From the NCBI RefSeq assembly GCF_012396605.1, contig NZ_JAAXPW010000020.1, positions 1 to 56,000 on the forward strand: 56,000 nucleotides of DNA, read 5' to 3'. Source of the stretch: Ureibacillus thermosphaericus. Lineage in GTDB: Bacteria > Bacillota > Bacilli > Bacillales_A > Planococcaceae. The notes below the pieces were generated by a model. It was not told where the DNA came from and did not search any database. It saw nothing but the letters and a program-made list of their open reading frames with translations. This document shows, piece after piece, positions 1 to 8,525 of the stretch. The position numbers were made by a program, and so were the translations under genes. Every line of letters begins with the position of its first letter. Within the stretch, counting starts at the first letter, position 1.

Positions 1-124
1 GTTTTGCCTCCAGCTTCCTTCAGATTCCGCGTCACCACGGACACCCTTGCTCTTGGCTAACCTCTACTTCTGTCTTCGGGGTTCGGGACTTACACCCTAT
101 AGTTCATGTACATGCCGGGCGCAC
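1..124 (-). mobile_element. Group IIC intron, 5' end (cut by window edge)
   Basis: Read on the minus strand from position 124, the sequence begins GTGCGCCCGGC and continues with the ribozyme-like segments CTATAGGGTG, AAGTCCCGAAC, GGTTAGCC, AGGGTGTCCGTGG and GGAATCTGAAGGAAGC. From memory these match domain I of the Oceanobacillus iheyensis-type group IIC intron closely. The 5' splice boundary (GTGCG) is at 124, and the upstream exon ends in a terminator hairpin with a T-run, which is the preferred target of class C introns. The rest of the intron, including any reverse transcriptase/maturase ORF, would lie outside the window to the left. The class is assigned by recognition of these conserved segments, not by folding. 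Confidence 0.85.
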
Positions 125-126
125 AT

Positions 127-161
127 AAAAAACGGCTTAAGCATTAATAACTTAAGCCGTT
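127..161 (-). terminator. Intrinsic terminator of ylbF; intron target site
   Basis: A perfect 11-bp stem (AACGGCTTAAG, 131-141 and 151-161) with a 9-nt loop is followed on the minus strand by TTTTTTAT. It ends transcription of ylbF, and the group IIC intron begins immediately after its T-run. Confidence 0.9.
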
Positions 162-190
162 CATTTATAAACTAAATATATCACACGAAA

Positions 191-637
191 TCAAGCTGAA
201 CAGGAGCAACTTCCACCTGATCCGCATCCGCCTGAACTGCAAGATGTTTCAAAAAATGGGTTGCTAACTGGAACTTTAACCGCTTCAGAAACAGACTTTC
301 CGATAATAAGACTTATTTCATCCAGCATATCTTGCAGCTCATTTTCCGCAAGCTTTAAATTCGCTACTTTTTCATCAAGATCCAGCTCTCTCTTCAACTT
401 CCTGATTTCTTTCATAATTGTATGATAATCGGGATGATATTTGCCAAAGCGTTGTACATCCTCGTACTGCACTTTCATTCGATTAAATGCGGCAATTTTT
501 TCAACTAATACTCTATCACTATATACAGCATGATGAGCTTGTTGATAATTGCGTACGGGCTCAGAACTGAGAATCATTGAGCTTAACGCATCCGCTTCAT
601 CTAAAATGAAGGCCCATTCTGATGTCATCATCATCAT
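191..637 (-). CDS. ylbF: YlbF/RicF, Fe-S subunit of the RicAFT complex
   Basis: This 148-residue protein matches YlbF (RicF) in length and layout: a helical body with acidic/basic coiled stretches, then a glycine-cysteine-rich tail carrying five cysteines in the last 17 residues. In B. subtilis RicF forms a complex with RicA (YmcA) and RicT (YaaT). The complex carries iron-sulfur clusters, promotes maturation of specific mRNAs through RNase Y, and affects competence, biofilm formation and sporulation. The cysteine tail fits cluster binding. The start follows GGAGG by 5 nt, although four ATG codons in a row make the exact initiator uncertain by a few codons. Its position just beyond the ylbC/cta block agrees with the B. 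subtilis order. Confidence 0.9.
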   Translation of the reverse strand: MMMMTSEWAFILDEADALSSMILSSEPVRNYQQAHHAVYSDRVLVEKIAAFNRMKVQYEDVQRFGKYHPDYHTIMKEIRKLKRELDLDEKVANLKLAENELQDMLDEISLIIGKSVSEAVKVPVSNPFFETSCSSGGCGSGGSCSCSA

Positions 638-725
638 TTATTCCTCCAATCTGTACATCTATCATAGCAAAATTTGAACAAAGTTTAAATTTGCAATACT
701 TGTTTTCTTGACCTTCATTTTGAAA

Positions 726-2219
726 TTATTGAGACTGGCAATCATCCACTTTATTTTTTAACGATTTAGCTAATACAGATTGCACACACTCATAATCGGA
801 AAAATAAATCTCCTTATCTTTAAACGTTTGTGTCGTTTCATGGCCTTTACCTGCAATAACAATCGTATCTCCTTCTTTTGCAGATAAAATCGCCTTCTCT
901 ATAGCTTCTGCCCGATCTAAAATCATTTCATATTTTTGAGTGGATATAAAACCAGCTGCAATTTGAGAATTAATATATGCAGGATCTTCACTTCTTGGAT
1001 TGTCTGTTGTTAAATAAATCATATCTGCATACTTTGTAGCTACTGCTCCCATTTTAATTCGTTTATGTTTATCTCGATCTCCACCACAACTAAAGACTAA
1101 TATTAAATCACCTTTGGCAGTTTTTCTTAATGTTTTCAATATTGCTCTAAGTGCTGCTTCTGTATGGGCATAATCGATATAAATAGACAAATTTAAATGG
1201 TTTGGAATGGACTCAAGCCGACCTTTAGGCAATCGCAACTGCTCTGCCGCTTCACAAATATTTTCGATAGAAAAGCCTAATTCGCTTACTGTCGTAATTG
1301 CTGCAATAGCATTTTGCAATTGATGTTCTCCTACGAATGGCAAAGTAAATACTTTTTGACCTTTATCGCTCTGTAAACAGCAAGTGGAATGATGATTTCC
1401 CTCTGCTAATAGTTGCAATTGATAATTTACACGATTTCCAAGACCAAAATAAGTTTTTTTCTTTTTCGATTGTAAGCCTACTGTGCGACAAAATGAATCA
1501 TCACCATTTAGTACTAATTTATCTGCTAGTTGAGCCAAAATTTGTTTTGATTGTTTATACTTCTCGTAAGAACCGTGATCTTCAATATGATCTTCCGCTA
1601 AATTTAAAAATACGCCAATATCAATATCACAATCATCTAGTCGATGAGTAGATAACCCCATGGAAGATGCTTCAAGTACGACATATTGAACTTTATTGCG
1701 TACTGCGTATTGCAATATTTTGTGTAAATGTTTTGGTTGTAGCGTTGTTAATGCTTCATATTCTATTTGTAATTCTTCACCGTTTATAAAAACTCCATTC
1801 GTTCCAATTACCATTACTTTTTTATGTAGTGCTTGTAATAATTGACCAATAAAATGGCTCACAGTCGTTTTTCCATTCGTCCCTGTAATGGCAATCACTT
1901 GCATCGCTTCTGCTGGAAATCGATAAATTTTTGCAGCACTAAATGACATGAATTTTAAACAGTTTGGTACCCAAATAAGTGGAACGGATAACTTTAATTG
2001 ATCAAGTTGTGTTTCATCTTCAATGACAACTCCAACTGCTCCATTTTTTACAGCCAAATCAATATACTGATATCCATCAAATTTTCTTCCTTTTCGTACA
2101 ACAAATAAATCACCGGGTTTTACATGTTGTGCATAGTCTTCAACGCCATTTACTTCTACACGGATGGAACCGCCTTTTACCGTACATGGCCAATCTTTCA
2201 ATAATTCTGCTAATTGCAC
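726..2219 (-). CDS. Stand-alone MurE-type ligase (UDP-MurNAc-tripeptide synthetase)
   Basis: A Mur ligase of about 497 residues that adds the third amino acid to UDP-MurNAc-L-Ala-D-Glu in the cytoplasm. Visible family motifs in order are the ATP loop GTNGKTT, the EASSMGL segment, the GRLE segment, DYAHTEAAL, the CGGDRDKHKR segment, the specificity motif DNPRSEDP, and AGKGHE. In characterised enzymes DNPR marks meso-diaminopimelate use, whereas Lys enzymes differ there. I place the start at GTG because AAAAGGAG lies 7 nt upstream; the ATG eight codons further upstream has no ribosome site. It sits alone, outside any division and cell-wall cluster, so it is probably a second MurE. A role in spore-cortex precursor synthesis is possible but is inference. 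Confidence 0.85.
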   Translation of the reverse strand: MQLAELLKDWPCTVKGGSIRVEVNGVEDYAQHVKPGDLFVVRKGRKFDGYQYIDLAVKNGAVGVVIEDETQLDQLKLSVPLIWVPNCLKFMSFSAAKIYRFPAEAMQVIAITGTNGKTTVSHFIGQLLQALHKKVMVIGTNGVFINGEELQIEYEALTTLQPKHLHKILQYAVRNKVQYVVLEASSMGLSTHRLDDCDIDIGVFLNLAEDHIEDHGSYEKYKQSKQILAQLADKLVLNGDDSFCRTVGLQSKKKKTYFGLGNRVNYQLQLLAEGNHHSTCCLQSDKGQKVFTLPFVGEHQLQNAIAAITTVSELGFSIENICEAAEQLRLPKGRLESIPNHLNLSIYIDYAHTEAALRAILKTLRKTAKGDLILVFSCGGDRDKHKRIKMGAVATKYADMIYLTTDNPRSEDPAYINSQIAAGFISTQKYEMILDRAEAIEKAILSAKEGDTIVIAGKGHETTQTFKDKEIYFSDYECVQSVLAKSLKNKVDDCQSQ

Positions 2220-2306
2220 TGTGTCACTCCTTTTCCCTATCATATGCCTAGGTCGCTAATGTGACACTGTCAGAAAAGGGTCAACAATAATCCCGTATCC
2301 CCTTTT

Positions 2307-2339
2307 AAAAAAAAGCGCCATTATCCCTGTGGGATATGG
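2307..2339 (-). terminator. Intrinsic terminator of the CAP-domain gene
   Basis: On the minus strand CCATATCCC and GGGATAATGG form a slightly imperfect stem, followed by CGC and eight T. It separates the CAP-domain gene from the murE-like gene, which therefore needs its own promoter in the roughly 90 bp that follow. Confidence 0.75.
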
Positions 2340-2361
2340 TGAACTTTTATATAACGGCTCA

Positions 2362-3411
2362 TTATTTATTAAGAAAGATTTGAGTATAATAATTAATGAA
2401 AACGCCTGATCCTACATGAGTGAAATCATCATTCAAAATTAATTGACGATGGTCTTCCGAATTGAACCAACCGTGGGCAGCTTCAATGGCATCGTAATAT
2501 GCAGTTGCCAAGTTTTCGCCAGCTTCATTATATGAAACAGAATGAGATTCTAAACGATCTTTTAAAGAACCGAATTTCGGAGAATCATGTGATAAATAAT
2601 TTTCCATATACATTTCTTCACTATGTTCCATTGCAACGATACTTGCATCAACATCCCATTGTAAAGCAGTCACACGTTCTTTTTTACGAAAAACATTTAC
2701 AATATCAAACAATTGTCTCGAATAGCCTTCATTGCTTTGTTGTAACACATAAGAATTTAAATTAAGCGTTGGAATGAGATCCCCTACAAAAGTCATCTCA
2801 TATGGCCGATGTTTAATAAGGGTTTCGCTGTTAATAAATCGAATTCCAATTAAAGTATCAGTGAATTGGTCAATATATAATTGAGCAAAAACACCGTCAA
2901 ATTTTACTAAAATCCGAGTGTGCATATCGTATTCTGTCAATGAAAAGATGTAAATATTTTCCCCTATTTTGACTGATATCTCCGGATTAACTATCGTCAT
3001 TCGATAAATTTCATCAAGGGTTTGGCCAATTTTATAAGGAGTGGCATCCATATTTTCACCAGCTATGTATACTTGAGTAATTTTCCCGTGATCAACACCA
3101 AACATGGCAAAGGAATTACTATCATGATTATAAATCCACCATTCATAACCATAGGCGCTTTGGTCGATGCGATTCGGTTCACCAAACTCTTTCAATAATA
3201 TATTACTTTCTTGATTTATGTATGTAGAGACCCCCGCTTCCGGTCTTGGTAAAGCATCTTCAAACCCATCTGGAATTTCTGTTTTTGGAATGACAGTAGA
3301 TTTCAAATTTGGTCCTTCTAAAGGTTTTAATTCACTAGTTGAATCTGATGTATAATAATACACAATAGCTAAAGAAAAAAGGACAATTAATATTCGAAAG
3401 AGAGTTTTCAT
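2362..3411 (-). CDS. ylbC: YlbC-like secreted/anchored CAP-domain protein
   Basis: About 349 residues. The N-terminus has a short positive end and one hydrophobic segment (roughly residues 4-20) that would act as a signal or membrane anchor. A middle region of roughly 160 residues resembles the CAP-associated domain. The C-terminal third is a CAP/SCP (PR-1) domain with the MEHSEEM, LSHDSP, GENLATAY and HRQLILNDDFTHVGSG landmarks. CAP proteins are extracellular and often bind lipids or peptides, and the function of this subfamily is unknown. B. subtilis YlbC has the same layout and a similar place near ctaG-ylbF. I prefer the second ATG because AAAAGG is 11-12 nt from it and only 2 nt from the first. 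Confidence 0.82.
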   Translation of the reverse strand: MKTLFRILIVLFSLAIVYYYTSDSTSELKPLEGPNLKSTVIPKTEIPDGFEDALPRPEAGVSTYINQESNILLKEFGEPNRIDQSAYGYEWWIYNHDSNSFAMFGVDHGKITQVYIAGENMDATPYKIGQTLDEIYRMTIVNPEISVKIGENIYIFSLTEYDMHTRILVKFDGVFAQLYIDQFTDTLIGIRFINSETLIKHRPYEMTFVGDLIPTLNLNSYVLQQSNEGYSRQLFDIVNVFRKKERVTALQWDVDASIVAMEHSEEMYMENYLSHDSPKFGSLKDRLESHSVSYNEAGENLATAYYDAIEAAHGWFNSEDHRQLILNDDFTHVGSGVFINYYTQIFLNK

Positions 3412-3479
3412 ACAATTCATATCCTTTTCTATAATGGTTTAATTATACTAAATTAATCATGTATGACACAATGTTGTCA

Positions 3480-3508
3480 TTGCAACTCTTGAGAAATTGC
3501 ACTATTAT
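3480..3508 (+). promoter_or_regulatory. Sigma-A-type promoter of yugN
   Basis: TTGCAA, a 17-nt spacer and TATTAT form a good vegetative promoter about 50 nt upstream of the yugN start. Confidence 0.6.
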
Positions 3509-3556
3509 AAAATTATGCGTTAAATTTTGTGCGATGTAACTAAAGGAGGAACATTC

Positions 3557-3919
3557 ATGTATTTCGAAAACAAAACACTTGAAGATATAATAGTTGAACA
3601 AGCAGTACTTGTTGATATTATGGAAAAAAACGGTTTACAATGCCATGGCACATGGGACTATGATCGTATGACATTTGACAAACGTTTCGATGTAAAAGAA
3701 GGCCGTTATTATCTACGCGTATTCTGCACTGCAATTTCAGGTGACTGTGGAAATAACAGCGCAACTTTAAAAATCTTAAAACCCGCACTTGGTAAATATT
3801 ATTATCCACATGGCGTAGAATACGGTGATGATGAAGTATTCCCAACTCATTTAGTAAAAAAATGTGAAACGATTTTAGAAAATGTGAAAAAAGATTTAGC
3901 CGAATTAGGCATCGCTTAA
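3557..3919 (+). CDS. yugN: YugN-like family protein
   Basis: A 120-residue soluble protein with no signal sequence that I recognise as the YugN-like family, which is widespread in Bacillaceae and has no assigned function. The ATG is preceded by AAAGGAGG at 8 nt; an in-frame upstream extension lacks a ribosome site. It is transcribed alone from its own promoter and followed by a strong terminator, opposite the CAP-domain gene. The family call rests on overall sequence recognition, including the KNGLQCHGTWDYDR segment. Confidence 0.75.
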   Translation: MYFENKTLEDIIVEQAVLVDIMEKNGLQCHGTWDYDRMTFDKRFDVKEGRYYLRVFCTAISGDCGNNSATLKILKPALGKYYYPHGVEYGDDEVFPTHLVKKCETILENVKKDLAELGIA

Positions 3920-3941
3920 TGCACTCATATATTCATTTTAC

Positions 3942-3973
3942 AAAAGAGGCAGCTGAATAGCCTCTTTTTATTT
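3942..3973 (+). terminator. Terminator of yugN
   Basis: AAAGAGGC and GCCTCTTT form the stem around a 9-nt loop, followed by a T-rich tract. Confidence 0.85.
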
Positions 3974-4003
3974 TTGCTTCAAATTTTACTTAAAAAATAG
4001 AAA

Positions 4004-4032
4004 TAAAAAAAGGAGCTATTAAATTAGCTCCT
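4004..4032 (-). terminator. Terminator of the cta operon after ctaM
   Basis: AGGAGCTA (4011-4018) and TAGCTCCT (4025-4032) form an 8-bp perfect stem followed on the minus strand by a T-rich run. It ends the ctaC-to-ctaM transcription unit directly after the ctaM stop codon. Confidence 0.85.
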
Positions 4033-4033
4033 A

Positions 4034-4495
4034 TTAAAATCCAAATATTGCTTTAATGACAGAAGTAGTTTCTCCGCCTTCATAAATAACATATAGAAGT
4101 AAATAGACAATAACGCCTGTAATGGCAGTAAAGAACCATATAATACTCGTAATCGGTCCAAGTCGATTATGAGTGCGATACTTTTCCCTTAATCCTGTCA
4201 CAATGCTAACAATACCAAAAACAGCTCCTACTGTAGCTAATAGGATATGGAAAAATAAGAAGAATGTATAATATATTTTTAACTCTTCTGGTCCACCAAA
4301 AGACGTATTACCAATAAAGATAGTTCGACTAGCATAAATAATAAAGAATATTAATGCACTAACACCAGCTGCCAACATTACTTTTTTATGTGCTTCTTTT
4401 TTTCCTTTAATGATTAACCCCCATCCAATTGCAACTAAAATTGCACTTATAACGATGAAGGCTGTGCTGATAGTTGGTAAAATTGGTACGCCCAT
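4034..4495 (-). CDS. ctaM: CtaM (DUF420) cytochrome oxidase maturation membrane protein
   Basis: A 153-residue membrane protein with four hydrophobic segments, of the DUF420 family (B. subtilis YozB, Staphylococcus aureus CtaM). CtaM is required for assembly of heme-copper oxidases in S. aureus. A conserved histidine sits in the FFLFFHILLA helix. It follows ctaG by 19 nt at the end of the oxidase operon, which supports a role in caa3 oxidase assembly. Confidence 0.85.
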   Translation of the reverse strand: MGVPILPTISTAFIVISAILVAIGWGLIIKGKKEAHKKVMLAAGVSALIFFIIYASRTIFIGNTSFGGPEELKIYYTFFLFFHILLATVGAVFGIVSIVTGLREKYRTHNRLGPITSIIWFFTAITGVIVYLLLYVIYEGGETTSVIKAIFGF

Positions 4496-4514
4496 TCTTT
4501 ACAAACTCCTATTC

Positions 4515-5447
4515 TTAATATTGATTTCTTTTTTTCGCTTGAAACTCACTATATGCTTTTGCAGTAATTTCTTCTTCACTAATTTTGTGTTCATCTCTCC
4601 ACCAGTCGATGAATACAAAATACAGCAAAATTCCTAAAATTATTTCTTGGATAATTTTCATAAGTACTCCGCCCAATTGTTGGTCACGAATTGGTGATAA
4701 ATTCGTAAACAATTCTGGACCAGATAGTTGAACTGTTGTACTTATGCTAGCTAGAGTTTGATCCGGCACACATAGAGCCATTGCTCTTAACCATGCTTCT
4801 CCATCAGTATATGTTGCATAGACAGGATCTTTTGTAAAAATAATTAATGCACAAGCAGGAGTTATTACAACAGCTGTAGCAATTATATATCCAATCTTGT
4901 ACAACCCTTTTAATTTCGGTTGCCCTGGCACTTCATTCACAAGTGGCCAGTACATAAAAAAGGCAGATAAAAACAATACAAGACTAGCTAAACCATGTAA
5001 AGTTTCATCAATTTTAATGTAGTCAAATACTAAAGGAATATGATATACAGAGAAAGTTAATGCAAAACCCAGTACCGAAACGATCGGATTTGTAAACACT
5101 TTAATTAGTTTATTGACTACCGGAAACTCAACTACGACTTTCCAAACCCACCATGGAATTCCTTTAATAATCAATATTGGTAGTAATAGCAAATAAAAGG
5201 CCATTTGAACCATATGCATTGTAAACGTTATATTCGACATTAAATCAATCGGCGATCCTTTTATTACATATAAAAGCACGATTCCTAAAACAAAGTAAAT
5301 CGCCTCTCGTTTCTTCAATGGTTCACTCTCTTTAAAATCACTTCTCCAACGAATTGTAATGAGAAAATAGACAATGACTAAAAAAATCAATGTCCCAATC
5401 ATATATGGGCTCCACAAAGCTTGAAACCCAAATATACTTAAAGGCAT
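4515..5447 (-). CDS. ctaG: CtaG, cytochrome caa3 oxidase assembly factor
   Basis: About 310 residues with around seven membrane segments. In Bacillus, CtaG is needed to assemble a functional caa3 oxidase and is unrelated to the copper chaperone of the same name in proteobacteria. Conserved histidines occur in the MHMVQMAFYLLLLP region and near SVYHIPLVFDY. The start MPLSIFGFQ is chosen because AAGGAGCG lies 5-7 nt upstream; the upstream in-frame extension has no ribosome site. A gap of about 175 nt with a hairpin separates it from ctaF, so it may be expressed partly by read-through or from its own promoter. Confidence 0.88.
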   Translation of the reverse strand: MPLSIFGFQALWSPYMIGTLIFLVIVYFLITIRWRSDFKESEPLKKREAIYFVLGIVLLYVIKGSPIDLMSNITFTMHMVQMAFYLLLLPILIIKGIPWWVWKVVVEFPVVNKLIKVFTNPIVSVLGFALTFSVYHIPLVFDYIKIDETLHGLASLVLFLSAFFMYWPLVNEVPGQPKLKGLYKIGYIIATAVVITPACALIIFTKDPVYATYTDGEAWLRAMALCVPDQTLASISTTVQLSGPELFTNLSPIRDQQLGGVLMKIIQEIILGILLYFVFIDWWRDEHKISEEEITAKAYSEFQAKKRNQY

Positions 5448-5588
5448 ATTATCGCTCCTTAAAACCAAGTAGTAAAAATAGCAAAGTTCTATTGACATTA
5501 TATCATTATTTCACTATACGAAATGTAATAAAAAGGCCATCTTTTTGAAGAAAATATGATATTTTTCAAAAGTAAATATATGTAAGAA

Positions 5589-5615
5589 TGGCTGCCTAGA
5601 AATTCTAGACAGCCA
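5589..5615 (-). terminator. Hairpin between ctaF and ctaG
   Basis: TGGCTGTCTAGAA and TTCTAGGCAGCCA pair almost perfectly on the minus strand. The following tract (ATTCTTAC) is only weakly T-rich, so termination is probably partial and could lower ctaG-ctaM expression relative to ctaCDEF. The stem is nearly the same as the rnjA terminator at 55,470. Confidence 0.6.
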
Positions 5616-5621
5616 TTTTCA

Positions 5622-5963
5622 TTACCACCAAATAATTGTGTTAAATGCCAAGAAGAATGTGAATGCAATGACAGCTCCTACCCATACAAAAGTGGAGATT
5701 ACACCGATAAAAGGTGCATGTTTATCATCCATATGCATGAAGGAATATAGTTGTAATACAACTTGAATACCAGCTAATAGTAAGATCACTGGTTTAATAA
5801 AAGTTGGTGCAAAGTCAGCAACAACTGTTGCAAATGCAACGAATGTTAAGAAAATCATAATCGCAAAATTAATAACTTGCTTGCGCATTTGTACTGCGCT
5901 TTTTCTGCGATCAAATTCGTATTGGGACTGGCTTCTACCTTGAATCTCAGTATCGTGACTCAT
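5622..5963 (-). CDS. ctaF: CtaF, cytochrome c oxidase subunit IV
   Basis: A 113-residue protein with three membrane segments, typical of the small caa3 subunit IV. It carries the family's central QLYSFMHMD segment and ends in a short hydrophobic helix. The start is 2 nt from the ctaE stop, so translation is probably coupled. Subunit IV stabilises the core complex in the cytoplasmic membrane. Confidence 0.92.
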   Translation of the reverse strand: MSHDTEIQGRSQSQYEFDRRKSAVQMRKQVINFAIMIFLTFVAFATVVADFAPTFIKPVILLLAGIQVVLQLYSFMHMDDKHAPFIGVISTFVWVGAVIAFTFFLAFNTIIWW

Positions 5964-5964
5964 A

Positions 5965-6588
5965 TTATCCTAACACCCCCATGAGGTATACTACCGTAAA
6001 GATGAATACCCAAACAACGTCAATAAAGTGCCAATAAATGGACGCTACAAAGTATTTAGGTGCGTTGTATAGATTCAGACCACGACTAGCATTACGGACG
6101 ATTAAGCAGATCATCCAAACTAATCCGATAATTACGTGAAGACCGTGCGTTCCTACAAGTGTAAAGAATGCTGAAGAGAACGCAGATTGAGTATAACCAA
6201 AACCAATGTGTACATAGTGATAGAACTCATAAATTTCAAGGGCAAGGAAGCCAAGTCCAAGAAGAACTGTTACTCCAGTCCAAAGTTGAACCCCTTTGAA
6301 ATTATAGTTTTTCAAATGATACATCGCATATACAGAAGTTAATGATGATGTTAAAAGGAACATCGTCATCACAAAGGCCAATGGTAATTCAAATAGTTCT
6401 TGAGATGTGAACTGCATACCTGCTGGACCTTTGTTTCTCAAAGAAATGTATGTTGCAAATAAACTTGCGAATAACACAATATCGCTACAAATGAAAATCC
6501 AAATACCTACGTACTTATTTTTACCTTCATGTGTTGCTTGTTCTGGGTGTTCTGGCCAAGTTTGAGGGGTGAATTTAGTATTTAACAT
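5965..6588 (-). CDS. ctaE: CtaE, cytochrome c oxidase subunit III
   Basis: 207 residues with five membrane segments, the short form of subunit III usual in Bacillus caa3 oxidases. Landmarks include the GIWIFICSDIVLFASLF segment, the LEIYEFYHYVH acidic site, the GTHGLHVIIGL helix and the WHFIDVVWVFIF end. The start codon overlaps the ctaD stop by one base (TAATG), implying translational coupling. It supports proton uptake and stability of the catalytic core. Confidence 0.94.
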   Translation of the reverse strand: MLNTKFTPQTWPEHPEQATHEGKNKYVGIWIFICSDIVLFASLFATYISLRNKGPAGMQFTSQELFELPLAFVMTMFLLTSSLTSVYAMYHLKNYNFKGVQLWTGVTVLLGLGFLALEIYEFYHYVHIGFGYTQSAFSSAFFTLVGTHGLHVIIGLVWMICLIVRNASRGLNLYNAPKYFVASIYWHFIDVVWVFIFTVVYLMGVLG

Positions 6589-8480
6589 TATTTATTTCCC
6601 CCTTTTCCATAAAGCTCATTTTCAATTTCAATAATTTCTTCTGCATGTAAGTGATATCCTAAATCATCTTTTACTGAACGAACAATCATTGCAAGTACAG
6701 TAATACCAAGTCCAATTACCATTACTGGTACTGACCAAGATTCTCCATCTGGATGATATAATGCACCAAATGCAGCGACGAATAATCCGATTGACATAAT
6801 AAGCGGTAAAATTGAGTTATTTGGCATATGAACATCGCCAAGTGGCTCTGCATATGTCATGCCTTCAGGATTTCCTTCTTGTTTTTCAATCCAATATGGG
6901 TCAAATCCACGAACAAGTGGAGTTTGTTTAAAGTTATAGAATGGAATAGGAGTTTTTAATGCCCATTCTAAAGAACGTCCATCTCCCCAGTAGTCGCGGC
7001 AGTTTAATGGTTCAGATTTAATTGATAACAACATGTTTAGAACCATTAACACTACACCAATTGCCATCATAATCGCACCGATGGATGAAATGAAGTTGAA
7101 TAAATCCCAACCTTGACCTTCCATGTAAGTGAATACGCGGCGTGGCATACCCATTAATCCAAGGAAGTGCTGTACAAAGAATGTTAAATGGAATCCGATA
7201 AAGAAAATCCAGAATGTCCAATAACCTAATTTTTCGCTCATTGCACGGTTGAAGAATAACGGCCAATAGAAGTGGAATGATGCAAAGATTGCCGTTACGA
7301 TACCACCAACGATTACGTAGTGGAAGTGTGCAACGATAAAGTATGAATCGTGTAATTGATAGTCAAGTGGTGCAGTTGCCTGCATTACACCTGTTACCCC
7401 ACCAGCAACGAAAGATGGGATAAATCCTAAAGCGTAAATCATTGGTACAGTAACTTTAATAGAACCGCCCCAAATTGTCAGAATCCAGTTAAATACTTTC
7501 ATACCTGTAGGAACAGCAATCGCCATTGTTGCAACTGCGAAAATAGCGTTAGCTGTTGCACCAAGACCAGTTGTAAACATGTGGTGAGCCCAAACCATGA
7601 ATCCTAAGAAACCGATTAAGATTGTCGCGAATACCATTGAAGAGTATCCAAATAAACGTTTACGAGCAAATACCGGAATAATTTCAGAGAATAATCCGAA
7701 TGCTGGTAAAACTAAGATATACACTTCAGGGTGACCGAAAATCCAGAATAAGTGCTCCCAAATAATCGTATTACCACCCATTGTATGATCGAAGAAGTTT
7801 GCATCGAACATACGGTCAACTAACATCAAGAATAACCCTACAGTAAGTGGAGGGAATGCGAATAAAATTAATGTACTAGAGATTAGCGATGTCCAAGTAA
7901 ATAAAGGCATACGCATAAATGTCATACCTGGTGCACGCATAGTGATAATAGTAACAATGAAGTTAATACCAGAAATTAATGTACCTGCACCAGAAATCTG
8001 TAAACCTAATACATAGAAGTCAATACCATGTCCAGGTGAATATAAAGATAATGATGCATATGAAGTCCAACCAGCATCAGGTGCTCCACCCATAAAGAAT
8101 GATAAGTGCAAGAATGTAGCACCTAAGAAGAATAACCAAAATCCTAATGAGTTCAGGAATGGGAATGCTACGTCACGAGCACCAATTTGTAAAGGTACAA
8201 CCATGTTCATAAAGCCGAATAATAGTGGTGTTGCTGCTAAAAAGAGCATTGTTGTACCGTGCATTGTTAATAACTCATTGAAAGTACCGGCAGAAATAAA
8301 GTCGCTATTTGGAAACATTAGTTGAATACGCATTAAAAGCGCTTCAAAACCTGCGATAGCAAAGAATAATAGCCCAGAGAATAGGTACAATACCGCAAGT
8401 TTTTTATGGTCAACAGTTGTTAAATAGTCCCAAATAACCGCACCCACGCCCTTTTTCTTTGTGACTGCTACTGAGCTCAC
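6588..8480 (-). CDS. ctaD: CtaD, cytochrome c oxidase subunit I
   Basis: The 630-residue catalytic subunit of the caa3 oxidase reduces oxygen at the heme a3-CuB site and pumps protons. Seen in the sequence are the low-spin heme ligand region MHGTTMLFLAA, the GHPEVYILVLPAFG segment with the CuB histidine and the crosslinked tyrosine, the WAHHMF histidine pair, and the HDSYFIVAHFHYVIVGG heme ligand helix. There are at least 12 predicted helices and a C-terminal extension typical of Bacillus. It follows ctaC by 45 nt in the same operon. Confidence 0.96.
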   Translation of the reverse strand: MSSVAVTKKKGVGAVIWDYLTTVDHKKLAVLYLFSGLLFFAIAGFEALLMRIQLMFPNSDFISAGTFNELLTMHGTTMLFLAATPLLFGFMNMVVPLQIGARDVAFPFLNSLGFWLFFLGATFLHLSFFMGGAPDAGWTSYASLSLYSPGHGIDFYVLGLQISGAGTLISGINFIVTIITMRAPGMTFMRMPLFTWTSLISSTLILFAFPPLTVGLFLMLVDRMFDANFFDHTMGGNTIIWEHLFWIFGHPEVYILVLPAFGLFSEIIPVFARKRLFGYSSMVFATILIGFLGFMVWAHHMFTTGLGATANAIFAVATMAIAVPTGMKVFNWILTIWGGSIKVTVPMIYALGFIPSFVAGGVTGVMQATAPLDYQLHDSYFIVAHFHYVIVGGIVTAIFASFHFYWPLFFNRAMSEKLGYWTFWIFFIGFHLTFFVQHFLGLMGMPRRVFTYMEGQGWDLFNFISSIGAIMMAIGVVLMVLNMLLSIKSEPLNCRDYWGDGRSLEWALKTPIPFYNFKQTPLVRGFDPYWIEKQEGNPEGMTYAEPLGDVHMPNNSILPLIMSIGLFVAAFGALYHPDGESWSVPVMVIGLGITVLAMIVRSVKDDLGYHLHAEEIIEIENELYGKGGNK

Positions 8481-8525
8481 AACTTTAACCTCCTTAATTA
8501 ATCTCTATCTATATCTTTTAAATGA

